DNA of 64,000 nucleotides, taken from NCBI RefSeq assembly GCF_001571245.1, contig NZ_BCTK01000001.1:186001-250000 (forward strand), in the 5' to 3' direction. Origin of the DNA: Achromobacter piechaudii NBRC 102461 (GTDB lineage: Bacteria; Pseudomonadota; Gammaproteobacteria; Burkholderiales; Burkholderiaceae_B). Under the pieces are notes generated by a model. It was not told where the DNA came from and made no database searches. It saw only the letters and a program-made list of their open reading frames with translations. Shown in pieces: positions 1 to 8,004 of this stretch. The position numbers and the translations under genes were made by a program. The first letter of the stretch is position 1. Each line of letters starts with the position of its first letter.

Positions 1-2
1 GC

Positions 3-656
3 AACGTGCTGCAAGCATCGCTGCGCCAGTCGGCCAACAACATGGTCATGTTCACCGGCCCGGTGGCGGGCGTGGGCAAGTCGTTCCTGTCGGCCAACTT
101 TGCCTTCATCCAAGGCGGCGTGGGCAAGCGCGTGCTGCTGATCGATGCCGACTTCCGCAAGGGCCAGTTGAACCGCTATTTCGGCGTGCCCAAGGAAGAC
201 GGCCTGTTCGAAGTGCTGTCGGGCACGATTCCGCTTGAGCGCGTCAGAAAGCACAGCGTGTCCGAAGGCGTGGACTTCATCGCCACCGGCGCGGTCACCT
301 TCGATCCTTCCGAATTGCTGGCCTCGCCCGTGTTCGGCGCCACCTTGCGCGAGCTGTCCTCGCAGTACGACATGGTCATCCTGGACACGGCGCCCGTGCT
401 GTCGTCGCCGGACGCCGCGGTGGTCGGCACGCACGCCGCCGCCGTCATGGTGGTGGTGCGTTCAGGCATGAACACGGTGGGCGAGATCCGCGAGACGGCC
501 AAGCGCCTGATCCAGGCCGGCGCGCCGGTCGATGGCGTGCTGTTCAACGGCCTGAAGCTGATGCCGGAACGCTTCGGCTTCCGCTCCAAGTATGGCAATT
601 ATCGATACTCCCGCGCGGCGTATTACGGCGATTTCAAACAGAACGGTCCCAAGTAA
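3..656 (+). CDS. Wzc-like tyrosine-protein kinase / polysaccharide co-polymerase, C-terminal part (5' truncated by window edge)
   Basis: This is the cytoplasmic kinase half of a bacterial tyrosine kinase that controls chain length and export of capsule or exopolysaccharide. The reading frame is open to the window start, so the N-terminal Wzz and membrane part lies outside. Visible are a P-loop (GPVAGVGKS), the A' motif (VLLIDADFRKG) and the Walker B motif (MVILDTAP). The C-terminus is a tyrosine-rich tail (YGNYRYSRAAYYG), typical of the autophosphorylated cluster of BY-kinases. The phosphomannomutase gene follows 20 bases downstream on the same strand, consistent with the end of a polysaccharide operon. 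A GTG at 6 is an internal valine codon rather than the true start. Confidence 0.88.
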   Translation, partial: NVLQASLRQSANNMVMFTGPVAGVGKSFLSANFAFIQGGVGKRVLLIDADFRKGQLNRYFGVPKEDGLFEVLSGTIPLERVRKHSVSEGVDFIATGAVTFDPSELLASPVFGATLRELSSQYDMVILDTAPVLSSPDAAVVGTHAAAVMVVVRSGMNTVGEIRETAKRLIQAGAPVDGVLFNGLKLMPERFGFRSKYGNYRYSRAAYYGDFKQNGPK

Positions 657-676
657 CGCCACCCGGAGAAACTGGC

Positions 677-2080
677 ATGCACGGAACTTTTGGCTGGGAT
701 ACCCCGCAAATTCTGGATGCGGTTTTCAAGGCTTACGACATACGCGGCACCGTGCCGGACGAGATAGACGCGCGATTCGCGCACAGCCTGGGCATGGCGG
801 CCGGCACCAAGGCGCGCGAGCAGGGCGCCCGGTCGATGGTGGTGGGACGCGACGGCCGCCTGAGCAGCGTGGAACTGGCGGCGGCATTGCAGGCCGGGCT
901 GCGCTCGGCCGGCATGCACGTCATCGATATCGGCATGGCCACCACGCCGATGGTGTATTTCGCTACGCGCCTGATGGACACAGGCGCGGGCATTGCGGTC
1001 ACCGGCAGCCACAACCCGCCGGCCCACAACGGCTTCAAGATCGTGCTGGACGGCGCTTCGCTGTACGGCGAGGGCATTACGGCGCTGCGCGACGCCATGC
1101 GCCTGCCCATCGAATCGGCCAGCGTGGCGGGCGGCCGCACGCAGATGCAGATCCAGCCGTGCTACGCGGCGCGCCTGGTGGGCGACATCCGCATGGCGCG
1201 GCCGATGAAGATCGCCATCGACTGCGGCAGCGGCGTGGCCGGTGCGGTGGCGCCGGCGCTGTTTCGCGCGTTGGGATGCGAGGTGACCGAATTGTTCTGC
1301 GAGGTGGACGGTTCGTTTCCCGGCCACCATCCCGACCCGGCCGACCCTCAGAACCTGCAAGACCTGATCTATTGCCTGCGCTATTCCGACTGCGAGGTCG
1401 GCCTGGCATTCGACGGGGACGGAGACCGGCTGGGCGTGGTCACAAAATCGGGACAGATCATCTGGCCGGATCGGCAACTGATCCTGTTCGCCCGCGATGT
1501 GCTGTCCCGCAACCCGGGCGCCGAGATCCTCTACGACGTCAAATGCAGCCGCCACGTGGCCCGCGCCATCTTCGAGGCGGGCGGCAAACCGACCATGTGC
1601 AAGACCGGGCATTCCCTCATCAAGGCCAAGATGCGCGAGTCGGGAGCGCTACTTGCTGGAGAGATGAGTGGGCATATGTTTTTCAAGGAGCGCTGGTACG
1701 GCTTCGACGATGGGATCTACGCCGCCGCCCGGCTGCTGGAGATCCTTTCCGCCGCGCCGGACCCGTCGGCGCTTCTTGAAGGCTTGCCGCAGTCCTGCGC
1801 GACCCCCGAAATCAAGCTGGACACCGCCGAAGGCGAACAGTTCGAACTGGTGAAGCTGCTGCGCGAACAAGGGGAATTCCCCAGCGCGGTCTCCATCAAC
1901 GACCTGGACGGCGTACGCGTGGACTACGCCGATGGCTTTGGCCTGGCGCGTCCATCGAACACGACGCCGACGGTGGTTTTGCGTTTTGAAGGAGACACCG
2001 TGGCCGCATTGGCCCGTATCGAGGAGGACTTCCGCAACGCGTTCCGGCGCATTGCACCTCTCGTTCGTTTACCGTTCTAA
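677..2080 (+). CDS. Phosphomannomutase/phosphoglucomutase (AlgC/ManB type)
   Basis: It interconverts hexose 6- and 1-phosphates in the cytoplasm, feeding GDP-mannose or UDP-glucose synthesis. The 467-residue length fits the family. The active-site phosphoserine is Ser111 in TGSHNPPAHNG. The metal loop DGDGDR is near residue 247 and the sugar-binding loop GEMSGH near residue 328, so all catalytic elements are intact. The start has GGAGAAA ten or so bases upstream. It sits between a Wzc-like kinase and pgi, so a role in exopolysaccharide precursor supply is likely. Whether mannose or glucose is preferred cannot be told from sequence. Confidence 0.9.
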   Translation: MHGTFGWDTPQILDAVFKAYDIRGTVPDEIDARFAHSLGMAAGTKAREQGARSMVVGRDGRLSSVELAAALQAGLRSAGMHVIDIGMATTPMVYFATRLMDTGAGIAVTGSHNPPAHNGFKIVLDGASLYGEGITALRDAMRLPIESASVAGGRTQMQIQPCYAARLVGDIRMARPMKIAIDCGSGVAGAVAPALFRALGCEVTELFCEVDGSFPGHHPDPADPQNLQDLIYCLRYSDCEVGLAFDGDGDRLGVVTKSGQIIWPDRQLILFARDVLSRNPGAEILYDVKCSRHVARAIFEAGGKPTMCKTGHSLIKAKMRESGALLAGEMSGHMFFKERWYGFDDGIYAAARLLEILSAAPDPSALLEGLPQSCATPEIKLDTAEGEQFELVKLLREQGEFPSAVSINDLDGVRVDYADGFGLARPSNTTPTVVLRFEGDTVAALARIEEDFRNAFRRIAPLVRLPF

Positions 2081-2093
2081 GGAGCATCACGCG

Positions 2094-3761
2094 ATGGGAA
2101 AGGCCAATTATGCGATTGAGGCGTTGAGGGCGGATTCCGGCCTTGCGCAGAGCCCTGAGTGGCAGGCGTTCGCGCAGGCGGCCGAAGCCGCCCAGCTGAA
2201 CGCCGATACGCTGAAAGTCATTGAAGCAGCCGGCTTGTGTGTGGACTTGACCATGCAGCGCCAATCCCCCGCGCTGGAAGCGGCGGCGCTGAACCTGCTG
2301 CAAGCGCGCGGGCTGGCGGACGCCCGCCACTCGCTGTTCGCGGGCGACCCCGTCAATTGGACGGAAGGCCGCCCCGCCTGGCACACGGCGGTGCGCGCAG
2401 GGCGCACGCCCGAGCAGCCGGACGGCCTGGACGCCGATTCGGTCTGCGAATATTCGCGCATGAGCGACTTCGTGCGCCGGGTGGACCAGACGGCAGATTT
2501 TTCAACGGTGCTTCATATCGGCATCGGCGGCAGCGACTGGGGCCCGCGCCTGGCCGTGCAGGCGTTCGGCGGTCCGTCGCAACGCCGCCAGATCCGTTTC
2601 GTCGCCAACATCGACGGCCACGCATTCCATGACGCGGTCGCGGGCCTGGACCCGCGCCGTTGCCTGGTGGTGATTTCGTCCAAGTCCTTCACGACGACGG
2701 AAACGCTGCACAACGCGCGCGCCGCTGTTGCCTGGCTCAAGCAGGGCGGGGTGGCGGACGTGTCCGAGCACCTGGCGGCGGTGACCGCCAACGTGTCGGC
2801 CGCGCGCGCCTTTGGCGTGCCGGCCAGCCAGACCTTCAAGATGTGCGACTGGGTGGGCGGACGTTATTCCGTCTGGTCGGTGGCCGGCTTGTCGATCGCG
2901 CTGACCGTGGGCGCGGACGTGCTGATCGGCATGCGGGCGGGCGCCGAGGCCATGGACCAGCATTTCCAGAACGCGCCTTTCGCGGCGAACGCACCGATCC
3001 AGCTGGCCCTGGCCGGCTTGGTCAATTGCAGCGTGCTGGGCTACAACTCGCTGAACGTCGCCGCCTACAGCGCGCGTCTGCTGCATCTGGTGACGTACCT
3101 GCAGCAGCTGGAAATGGAATCGCTGGGCAAGCGCGTCGCGGGCGATGGCACGTCGGTGGGCGTACCTACCGCGCCCATCATCTGGGGCATGCCGGGCACC
3201 GACGGCCAGCACACCTTCTTCCAATGGCTGCATCAAAGCGAGGAAGGCGCGCCGGTCGATTTCATCGCCAGCCTGCAAGGCCATGCGGACAGCCCTGACG
3301 CCCATCGCCTGCTGCTGGCGAACTGCCTGGCGCAGCGCCAGGCGCTGCTGCGTGGCAAGTGCCTGGAGCAAGCCCTGCAGGACGTCGCGCACATCGATGA
3401 CCAGGAACGCGCGCTCAGTCTCGCGCAGCACATGGTGCATCCGGGCGGGCGTCCTTCCACGCTGATCGTGTTGCGCCAGCTGGATCCGCGCGGCCTGGGC
3501 GCATTGCTGGCCCTGTATGAACACAAGGTGTTCGTGCAAAGCGTCGTCTGGGGCATCAACCCGTTCGACCAGTTCGGCGTTGAGCTGGGCAAGCGGCTGG
3601 CCTCGGGCATCGAGCGTGAGCTGGCGGTGCCGGTGTCGGCGGGCGTGGTCGATTGGGGCCATGACGCGTCCACCTCGTATTGGATCGACCGCTATCGCAG
3701 CCACACGCAGGCGCCGCGTCCGCGCCATGCGTGGGTGCCGGGCGTGGCGGCGCATCTTTGA
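2094..3761 (+). CDS. pgi: Glucose-6-phosphate isomerase
   Basis: It interconverts glucose 6-phosphate and fructose 6-phosphate in glycolysis, gluconeogenesis and sugar-nucleotide supply. It has 555 residues, the long bacterial form. Family signatures are the phosphate-binding GIGGSDWGP near residue 143, YSVWSVAGLS near residue 258, the catalytic Glu in ESLGKRV, and GINPFDQFGVELGK near the C-terminus. The ATG at 2094 is preferred over upstream in-frame starts because AAGGAG (2079-2084) lies ten bases before it and the N-terminus then matches family size. It starts 13 bases after the phosphomannomutase stop and is followed 20 bases later by galE, suggesting co-transcription. Confidence 0.95.
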   Translation: MGKANYAIEALRADSGLAQSPEWQAFAQAAEAAQLNADTLKVIEAAGLCVDLTMQRQSPALEAAALNLLQARGLADARHSLFAGDPVNWTEGRPAWHTAVRAGRTPEQPDGLDADSVCEYSRMSDFVRRVDQTADFSTVLHIGIGGSDWGPRLAVQAFGGPSQRRQIRFVANIDGHAFHDAVAGLDPRRCLVVISSKSFTTTETLHNARAAVAWLKQGGVADVSEHLAAVTANVSAARAFGVPASQTFKMCDWVGGRYSVWSVAGLSIALTVGADVLIGMRAGAEAMDQHFQNAPFAANAPIQLALAGLVNCSVLGYNSLNVAAYSARLLHLVTYLQQLEMESLGKRVAGDGTSVGVPTAPIIWGMPGTDGQHTFFQWLHQSEEGAPVDFIASLQGHADSPDAHRLLLANCLAQRQALLRGKCLEQALQDVAHIDDQERALSLAQHMVHPGGRPSTLIVLRQLDPRGLGALLALYEHKVFVQSVVWGINPFDQFGVELGKRLASGIERELAVPVSAGVVDWGHDASTSYWIDRYRSHTQAPRPRHAWVPGVAAHL

Positions 3762-3781
3762 CGGGGATGGAGATGCCAGAC

Positions 3782-4837
3782 ATGCACGTGCTGGTGACGG
3801 GCGGGGCCGGCTATATCGGCACGCACACGCTGATTGCGATGCTGGCGGCCGGCCAGCGGCCGCTGGTGCTGGACAATTTCAGCAACGGCAGCCGCGAGGC
3901 CGTGCGCCGCGTCGAGCAGCTTTGCGGCGTACCGATAGCGCTGATCGAAGGCGATATCCGCACCCCCGGCCTGATCGAGCGCGTGCTGTCGGACGCGGCC
4001 CGGCGCGGCGAGCCCGTGCAGGCGGTGCTGCATCTGGCGGGCTGCAAGGCGGTCGGTGAATCCGTGGCCGACCCGCTCAAGTACTACGACAACAACGTCA
4101 CGGGTTCGATGGTGCTGCTGCGCGCCATGCAGGAGGCGGGCGTGGCGCGGCTGGTGTTCAGCTCGTCGGCCACGGTCTACGGCGAGCCGCAATGCCTGCC
4201 CTTCACCGAGACGCACCCGCTGGCGCCGGCCAACCCCTATGGCCGCACCAAGCTGATGGTCGAGGAGATGCTGCGCGATGTATGCACGGCGCAGCCCGGC
4301 TTCAGCGCGGTCACGTTGCGCTACTTCAACCCGATCGGCGCGCATCCCAGCGGGCAGATCGGCGAAAGCCCGCGCGACCTGCCCAATAATCTTTTCCCGT
4401 ACCTGACCCAGGTGGCGGTGGGCCGGCAGCCGCATCTGCGGGTGTTTGGCGATGATTACGACACGGTCGATGGCACGGGCGTGCGCGACTACCTGCACGT
4501 CATGGATCTTGCGCAAGGCCATGTGCGGGCCCTGACGTATGGCGCGGACCATCCGGGCTTCGTCGCGGTGAATCTGGGCACGGGCAGGGGCACCAGCGTG
4601 CTGGAGCTGGTGCGCGCGTTCGAGCAGGCCAGCGGCCTGCGCATCCCTGTGCAGATCGTGCCGCGCCGCCCGGGCGATGTGGCGCGTACCTGGGCGGACC
4701 CGTCGCTGGCCGAGTCGCTGCTGGGCTGGCGCAGCACCTACGACGTGGCCGCCATGTGCGCCGACGGCTGGCGCTGGCAGCAGGGCAACCCCCAGGGCTA
4801 CGAGGCAGACGCTGCCGAGCACGCCGTGGCCGCATAA
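3782..4837 (+). CDS. galE: UDP-glucose 4-epimerase
   Basis: It interconverts UDP-glucose and UDP-galactose, giving galactose for surface polysaccharide or LPS. The protein is a short-chain dehydrogenase fold of 351 residues. It begins with the NAD-binding GGAGYIGTHT, has the catalytic serine in FSSSATVYG, and has the Tyr-Lys pair in NPYGRTK. Three in-frame ATGs (3767, 3773, 3782) are possible. 3782 is chosen because GGAG (3769-3772) is nine bases upstream and family members start directly at the Rossmann strand. It is the last gene of the polysaccharide precursor set. A 148-base gap without a clear promoter or terminator follows. Confidence 0.93.
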   Translation: MHVLVTGGAGYIGTHTLIAMLAAGQRPLVLDNFSNGSREAVRRVEQLCGVPIALIEGDIRTPGLIERVLSDAARRGEPVQAVLHLAGCKAVGESVADPLKYYDNNVTGSMVLLRAMQEAGVARLVFSSSATVYGEPQCLPFTETHPLAPANPYGRTKLMVEEMLRDVCTAQPGFSAVTLRYFNPIGAHPSGQIGESPRDLPNNLFPYLTQVAVGRQPHLRVFGDDYDTVDGTGVRDYLHVMDLAQGHVRALTYGADHPGFVAVNLGTGRGTSVLELVRAFEQASGLRIPVQIVPRRPGDVARTWADPSLAESLLGWRSTYDVAAMCADGWRWQQGNPQGYEADAAEHAVAA

Positions 4838-4985
4838 CCCCTATGCCGTGTCGGAGGCGGATTGAAAACGGGGCGCCAGCGGTTACAGTTGACGGGACTT
4901 TTGCGTAGCACCGTCTGTGAGGCACTCCCATGTTCGACATCCATACTCAGCCCGGGCCTACCCGCCCCGCCCAGGGGCAGCGGCA

Positions 4986-5933
4986 ATGAGCGGGCCCACC
5001 TACATCCCGCCCGCCCACTGGAACCTGGACAGCATCGTGTCCGGCCTGCGCGAAGCGCGCGTCGCCTGGCGCGGCCCGCGCGGCCGCCTGCGCGAAGATG
5101 CGGGCCTGCGTGAATTCCCGTCCCAGGAAAGCCTGCGCCAGATCATCAAGGATCTCTGTGGCGCCTTGTTCCCGATGCGGCTGGGTCCCATCGACCTGCG
5201 CGAAGAAGTCGAAGACTTCTACGTCGGCCATACCATCGGCGCCGCGCTGGATGCGCTGCTGCATCAGGTCTGTCTTGAACTTCAATACGTGGGCCGGCAT
5301 GAACATGCCGACCCGGCCGACACCCAGCGGCGCGCCATCGAGATCGTGCGCCAGTTCGGCGCCGAACTTCCGCGCGTGCGCGCAGCGCTTGACCTCGACG
5401 TGACCGCCGCCTACCAGGGCGATCCGGCGGCCCATAGCGTGGACGAAGTGCTGCTGTGCTATCCGGGCGTGGCCGCGATGATCCACCACCGGCTGGCCAA
5501 CGTCCTGTATCGGCTGAACGTGCCGATGCTGGCTCGCATCGTGGCGGAAATCGCGCACGCCGATACCGGCATCGACATCCATCCCGGCGCGACCATCGGC
5601 CGCAGCTTTTTCATCGATCACGGCACGGGCGTGGTCATCGGCGAAACCGCCATCATCGGCGACCGCGTGCGGCTCTATCAGATGGTGACGCTGGGCGCCA
5701 AGCGCTTCCCGCCCGGCGAAAACGGCGAGCTCAAGAAAGGCTTGCCGCGCCATCCGCTGATCGAGGACGACGTCGTCATCTACGCGGGCGCGACAATTCT
5801 TGGCCGCGTCACGATCGGCAAGGGCTCGACTATCGGCGGCAACGTCTGGCTTACGCGCAGCGTGCCGCCGGGCAGCAACGTCACGCAGGCCAGCCTGGTC
5901 AGCGACATGCCCGACTGCGGGCTGGGCGGCTGA
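4986..5933 (+). CDS. Serine O-acetyltransferase (EpsC/CysE type)
   Basis: It acetylates serine to O-acetylserine, the first step of cysteine synthesis. The 315-residue protein has an N-terminal helical domain (about 1-185) and a C-terminal left-handed beta-helix of hexapeptide repeats (about 190-305). Typical segments are DIHPGATIG, FIDHGTGVVIGE and NVWLTRSVPPG. The catalytic His of the family lies in the DHGTG segment. The ATG at 4986 follows AGGGG with about ten bases of spacing, and an upstream in-frame ATG at 4917 has no ribosome site. The N-terminus is longer than in E. coli CysE and resembles the EpsC subgroup of Burkholderiales and Gram-positives. It is not obviously tied to the polysaccharide genes upstream. 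Confidence 0.9.
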   Translation: MSGPTYIPPAHWNLDSIVSGLREARVAWRGPRGRLREDAGLREFPSQESLRQIIKDLCGALFPMRLGPIDLREEVEDFYVGHTIGAALDALLHQVCLELQYVGRHEHADPADTQRRAIEIVRQFGAELPRVRAALDLDVTAAYQGDPAAHSVDEVLLCYPGVAAMIHHRLANVLYRLNVPMLARIVAEIAHADTGIDIHPGATIGRSFFIDHGTGVVIGETAIIGDRVRLYQMVTLGAKRFPPGENGELKKGLPRHPLIEDDVVIYAGATILGRVTIGKGSTIGGNVWLTRSVPPGSNVTQASLVSDMPDCGLGG

Positions 5934-5980
5934 ACGCCAGCCACCCGCCCCAATCTCCGCTACAGGCGATAGGAACCAGG

Positions 5981-6799
5981 ATGGACACCCAAGTCTCGGA
6001 TCTGGCCGCGTTGCGCGGCTTCGTGGACCGCCACCCGCGGCTGTTCGTCTTGACGGGGGCGGGTGTCAGCACCGATTCCGGCATCCCCGACTACCGCGAC
6101 ACCGACGGCGAATGGAAGCGCAGCCCGCCCATGACGTTGCAGACGTTCATGGGCAACGAGCTGTCGCGCGCCCGCTATTGGGCGCGCAGCATGGTGGGAT
6201 GGCGCCGCTTTGGCCAGGTCCAGCCCAACGAGTCGCATCTGGCCCTGGCGCGCATGCAGGCGCGCGGCCTGGTCTCGGTGCTGGTCACGCAGAACGTGGA
6301 TGGCCTGCACGAAGCTGCTGGCAGCCGCGATGTGGTGGACCTGCACGGCCGGCTGGACCAGGTGCGCTGCATGAATTGCGACTGGCGGGGCGGGCGTGCC
6401 GATTGGCAGGATCAATTGCAGAACGGCAACCCCGCCTGGGTATTGCTGGATGCCACCGACGCCCCTGACGGCGACGCCGACCTGGAGGGCGAAGACTTCT
6501 CGCAATTCATGGTGCCGCCGTGCCCGCGTTGCGGCGGCATCGTTAAACCGGATGTGGTGTTCTTTGGCGAGACGGTGCCGCGCGAGCGCGTGGACCGCGC
6601 CAATGCCGGGCTAGCCAGCGCCGATGCGGTGCTGGTGGTGGGCTCGTCGCTGATGGTGTATTCGGGTTACCGCTTCGTGACCGCCGCGTCGCGCAACGGC
6701 ATGCCGATCGCCGCCATCAACCTGGGCCGGACCCGCGCCGACAACCTTCTGACCCTGAAGGTGGAACAGCCTTGTGCGGTGGCGTTGGAGGCGCTGTAA
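5981..6799 (+). CDS. Sirtuin, NAD-dependent protein deacylase (class II-like)
   Basis: Sirtuins remove acyl groups from lysines using NAD. The 272-residue protein carries GAGVSTDSGIPDYRD (NAD and nicotinamide binding), TQNVDGLHEAAG, the catalytic His in DLHGRLD, and two CXXC pairs (CMNC and CPRC) that bind zinc. The spacing between the zinc pairs is long, about 50 residues, and the core resembles the SIRT4-like class II. The start at 5981 is supported by AGGA ten bases before. It follows the serine acetyltransferase by 47 bases. The substrate is not predictable. Confidence 0.9.
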   Translation: MDTQVSDLAALRGFVDRHPRLFVLTGAGVSTDSGIPDYRDTDGEWKRSPPMTLQTFMGNELSRARYWARSMVGWRRFGQVQPNESHLALARMQARGLVSVLVTQNVDGLHEAAGSRDVVDLHGRLDQVRCMNCDWRGGRADWQDQLQNGNPAWVLLDATDAPDGDADLEGEDFSQFMVPPCPRCGGIVKPDVVFFGETVPRERVDRANAGLASADAVLVVGSSLMVYSGYRFVTAASRNGMPIAAINLGRTRADNLLTLKVEQPCAVALEAL

Positions 6800-6890
6800 C
6801 ACCGCTTTTCACCGGCCGGTTTTTGACCGGTTTAAGCAAGTGCTTGCCCTGTCAGGGTTTTTTTGCGCTGTTACAGACCTTTCCATAGGG

Positions 6891-6913
6891 TTGTCCACAG
6901 GAACTGTGGATAA
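6891..6913. promoter_or_regulatory. Inverted pair of DnaA-box-like sequences in a convergent intergenic gap
   Basis: TTGTCCACAG (6891-6900) and CTGTGGATAA (6904-6913) face each other around GAA. The second is a perfect DnaA box (TTATCCACA in reverse) and the first differs by one base. The pair sits in the 141-base gap between the sirtuin and the phosphatase genes, which converge. The hairpin it could form might also serve as a weak terminator, but there is no T-run after it. A second, weaker copy of the arrangement lies at 7911-7933. Confidence 0.5.
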
Positions 6914-6940
6914 TTCCTAGGGATTACCCCTGTATTTCGC

Positions 6941-7795
6941 TCAGGCGTCGGCGATTTCCAGCGCTTCTCCCAGCAGGGCCTTGCGAGCGGCATGCCAGCT
7001 GCCCGCGTCGGGCGCGTACAACAGGCCGCCCGTGCGGTGCGTGGGCTTGTAGGGCGATCCGTCAAAGCGCGCGGCGTAGCCGCCGGCTTCGCGGTGCAGC
7101 AGCCAGCCGGCGGCGTGGTCCCAGGCGGTCAGCTGGTTGTACAGCGCGATGTGGCAGTGGCCCGCGGCCAGCATGCGGTATTCATGCGCGGCGCAGCGCA
7201 GCGACGCGGTGCTGCCCAGGCGCGACAGGTGGCTGTTGACGGTGGTGCGCTGCGGCTCGGGCAGCGCGCCCGTGGAGATCAGGCCGTCCATGTCTTCGAG
7301 GGGCGCGGGGCTGGCCACGGAAAGGGGCACGCGTCGGCCGTTCTCGTATTCCATCCATGCCCCTTCGCCGCGCACCGCCAGCGCGCTGTCGCGGTTGACG
7401 GGGTCGTAGATGACGCCGGCGATGACATCGCCGCGATGACAGGCCGCGATCATCATGCCGAACAGGGGCAGGCCCGCCACGTAGTTGCGCGTGCCGTCGA
7501 TAGGATCGATCAGAAAGGCCAGGTCCGCGTCGACCAGCATGTTCAGCAGCGAGGGGTTGCGCGCGGAGGCTTCTTCGCCGATGAGCACGGCGCCGGGGTG
7601 CAGCTTGGCCAGGCGGGCGCCGATCATGCGTTCGGCGGCTTCGTCCGCGTCGGTGACGAGGTCGCGCGGCGAGCTCTTGCCGCGCACGGCGCCTTCGGGC
7701 AGGTTGCGAAAGCGCGGCATGACTTCCACCTGGGCCGTTTCGGCCAGCACGGCGGCAAGCTTGCGGGTGTCCTCAAGGGTAAAGGTTCGGCTCAT
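6941..7795 (-). CDS. Inositol monophosphatase family protein (SuhB/HisN/CysQ-like)
   Basis: This is a Mg-dependent, Li-sensitive phosphatase family member of 284 residues. It shows the metal-binding sequence IGEEAS, the IDPIDGTRNYV motif and, near the C-terminus, the AWDHAAGWLLHREAGG motif with the third metal Asp. The exact substrate (inositol phosphate, histidinol phosphate or PAP) cannot be assigned. DLVTDADEAAE near residue 50 is the conserved first motif. ATG at 7795 is chosen. ATG at 7801 is equally possible, since neither has a good ribosome site. It runs towards the sirtuin and away from gabD. Confidence 0.85.
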   Translation of the reverse strand: MSRTFTLEDTRKLAAVLAETAQVEVMPRFRNLPEGAVRGKSSPRDLVTDADEAAERMIGARLAKLHPGAVLIGEEASARNPSLLNMLVDADLAFLIDPIDGTRNYVAGLPLFGMMIAACHRGDVIAGVIYDPVNRDSALAVRGEGAWMEYENGRRVPLSVASPAPLEDMDGLISTGALPEPQRTTVNSHLSRLGSTASLRCAAHEYRMLAAGHCHIALYNQLTAWDHAAGWLLHREAGGYAARFDGSPYKPTHRTGGLLYAPDAGSWHAARKALLGEALEIADA

Positions 7796-7910
7796 ACGCA
7801 TCCAATCAGGGAACGCGCAAATCTATCATGCCTGGGCGGCATTTGATCGCGTTTCGCAAGTGACTGGTTTGAAAGGACTTTTCCGGGCTGTGCAGGACTT
7901 ATCTGCCGGG

Positions 7911-7958
7911 TTGTCCACAATAGTTGGGGATAAGCGGCGTTGAAAACCGCTTGTCCCC
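7911..7958. other. Second DnaA-box-like site overlapping a long hairpin
   Basis: TTGTCCACA (7911-7919) faces TGGGGATAA (7925-7933), repeating the layout of 6891-6913 with one arm degenerate. GGGGATAAGCGG (7926-7937) and CCGCTTGTCCCC (7947-7958) form a 12-base stem with one G-T pair and a nine-base loop. The gap 7796-8004 between the phosphatase start and the gabD end contains only this and the GC-rich hairpin listed next. Confidence 0.45.
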
Positions 7959-7971
7959 ATGTGCTGCAAGC

Positions 7972-7995
7972 GGCGCGCGGCGAGGGCCGCGCGCC
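7972..7995 (-). terminator. Terminator-like GC hairpin after gabD
   Basis: GGCGCGCGGC (7972-7981) and GCCGCGCGCC (7986-7995) form a perfect ten-base stem with a four-base loop, nine bases beyond the gabD stop. There is no U-run on the gabD strand, so it may be a Rho-assisted end or an RNA-stabilising stem rather than an intrinsic terminator. Confidence 0.5.
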
Positions 7996-8004
7996 GGGCA
8001 GGGC

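Noticed and set aside
4881..4920. Promoter with TTGACG upstream of the serine acetyltransferase gene
   Set aside because: The region 17 bases downstream (CGTCTG) bears no resemblance to a -10 box.
6891..7958. Replication origin suggested by DnaA-like boxes
   Set aside because: There is no dnaA, dnaN, parAB or AT-rich unwinding region nearby, and only one box matches consensus fully.
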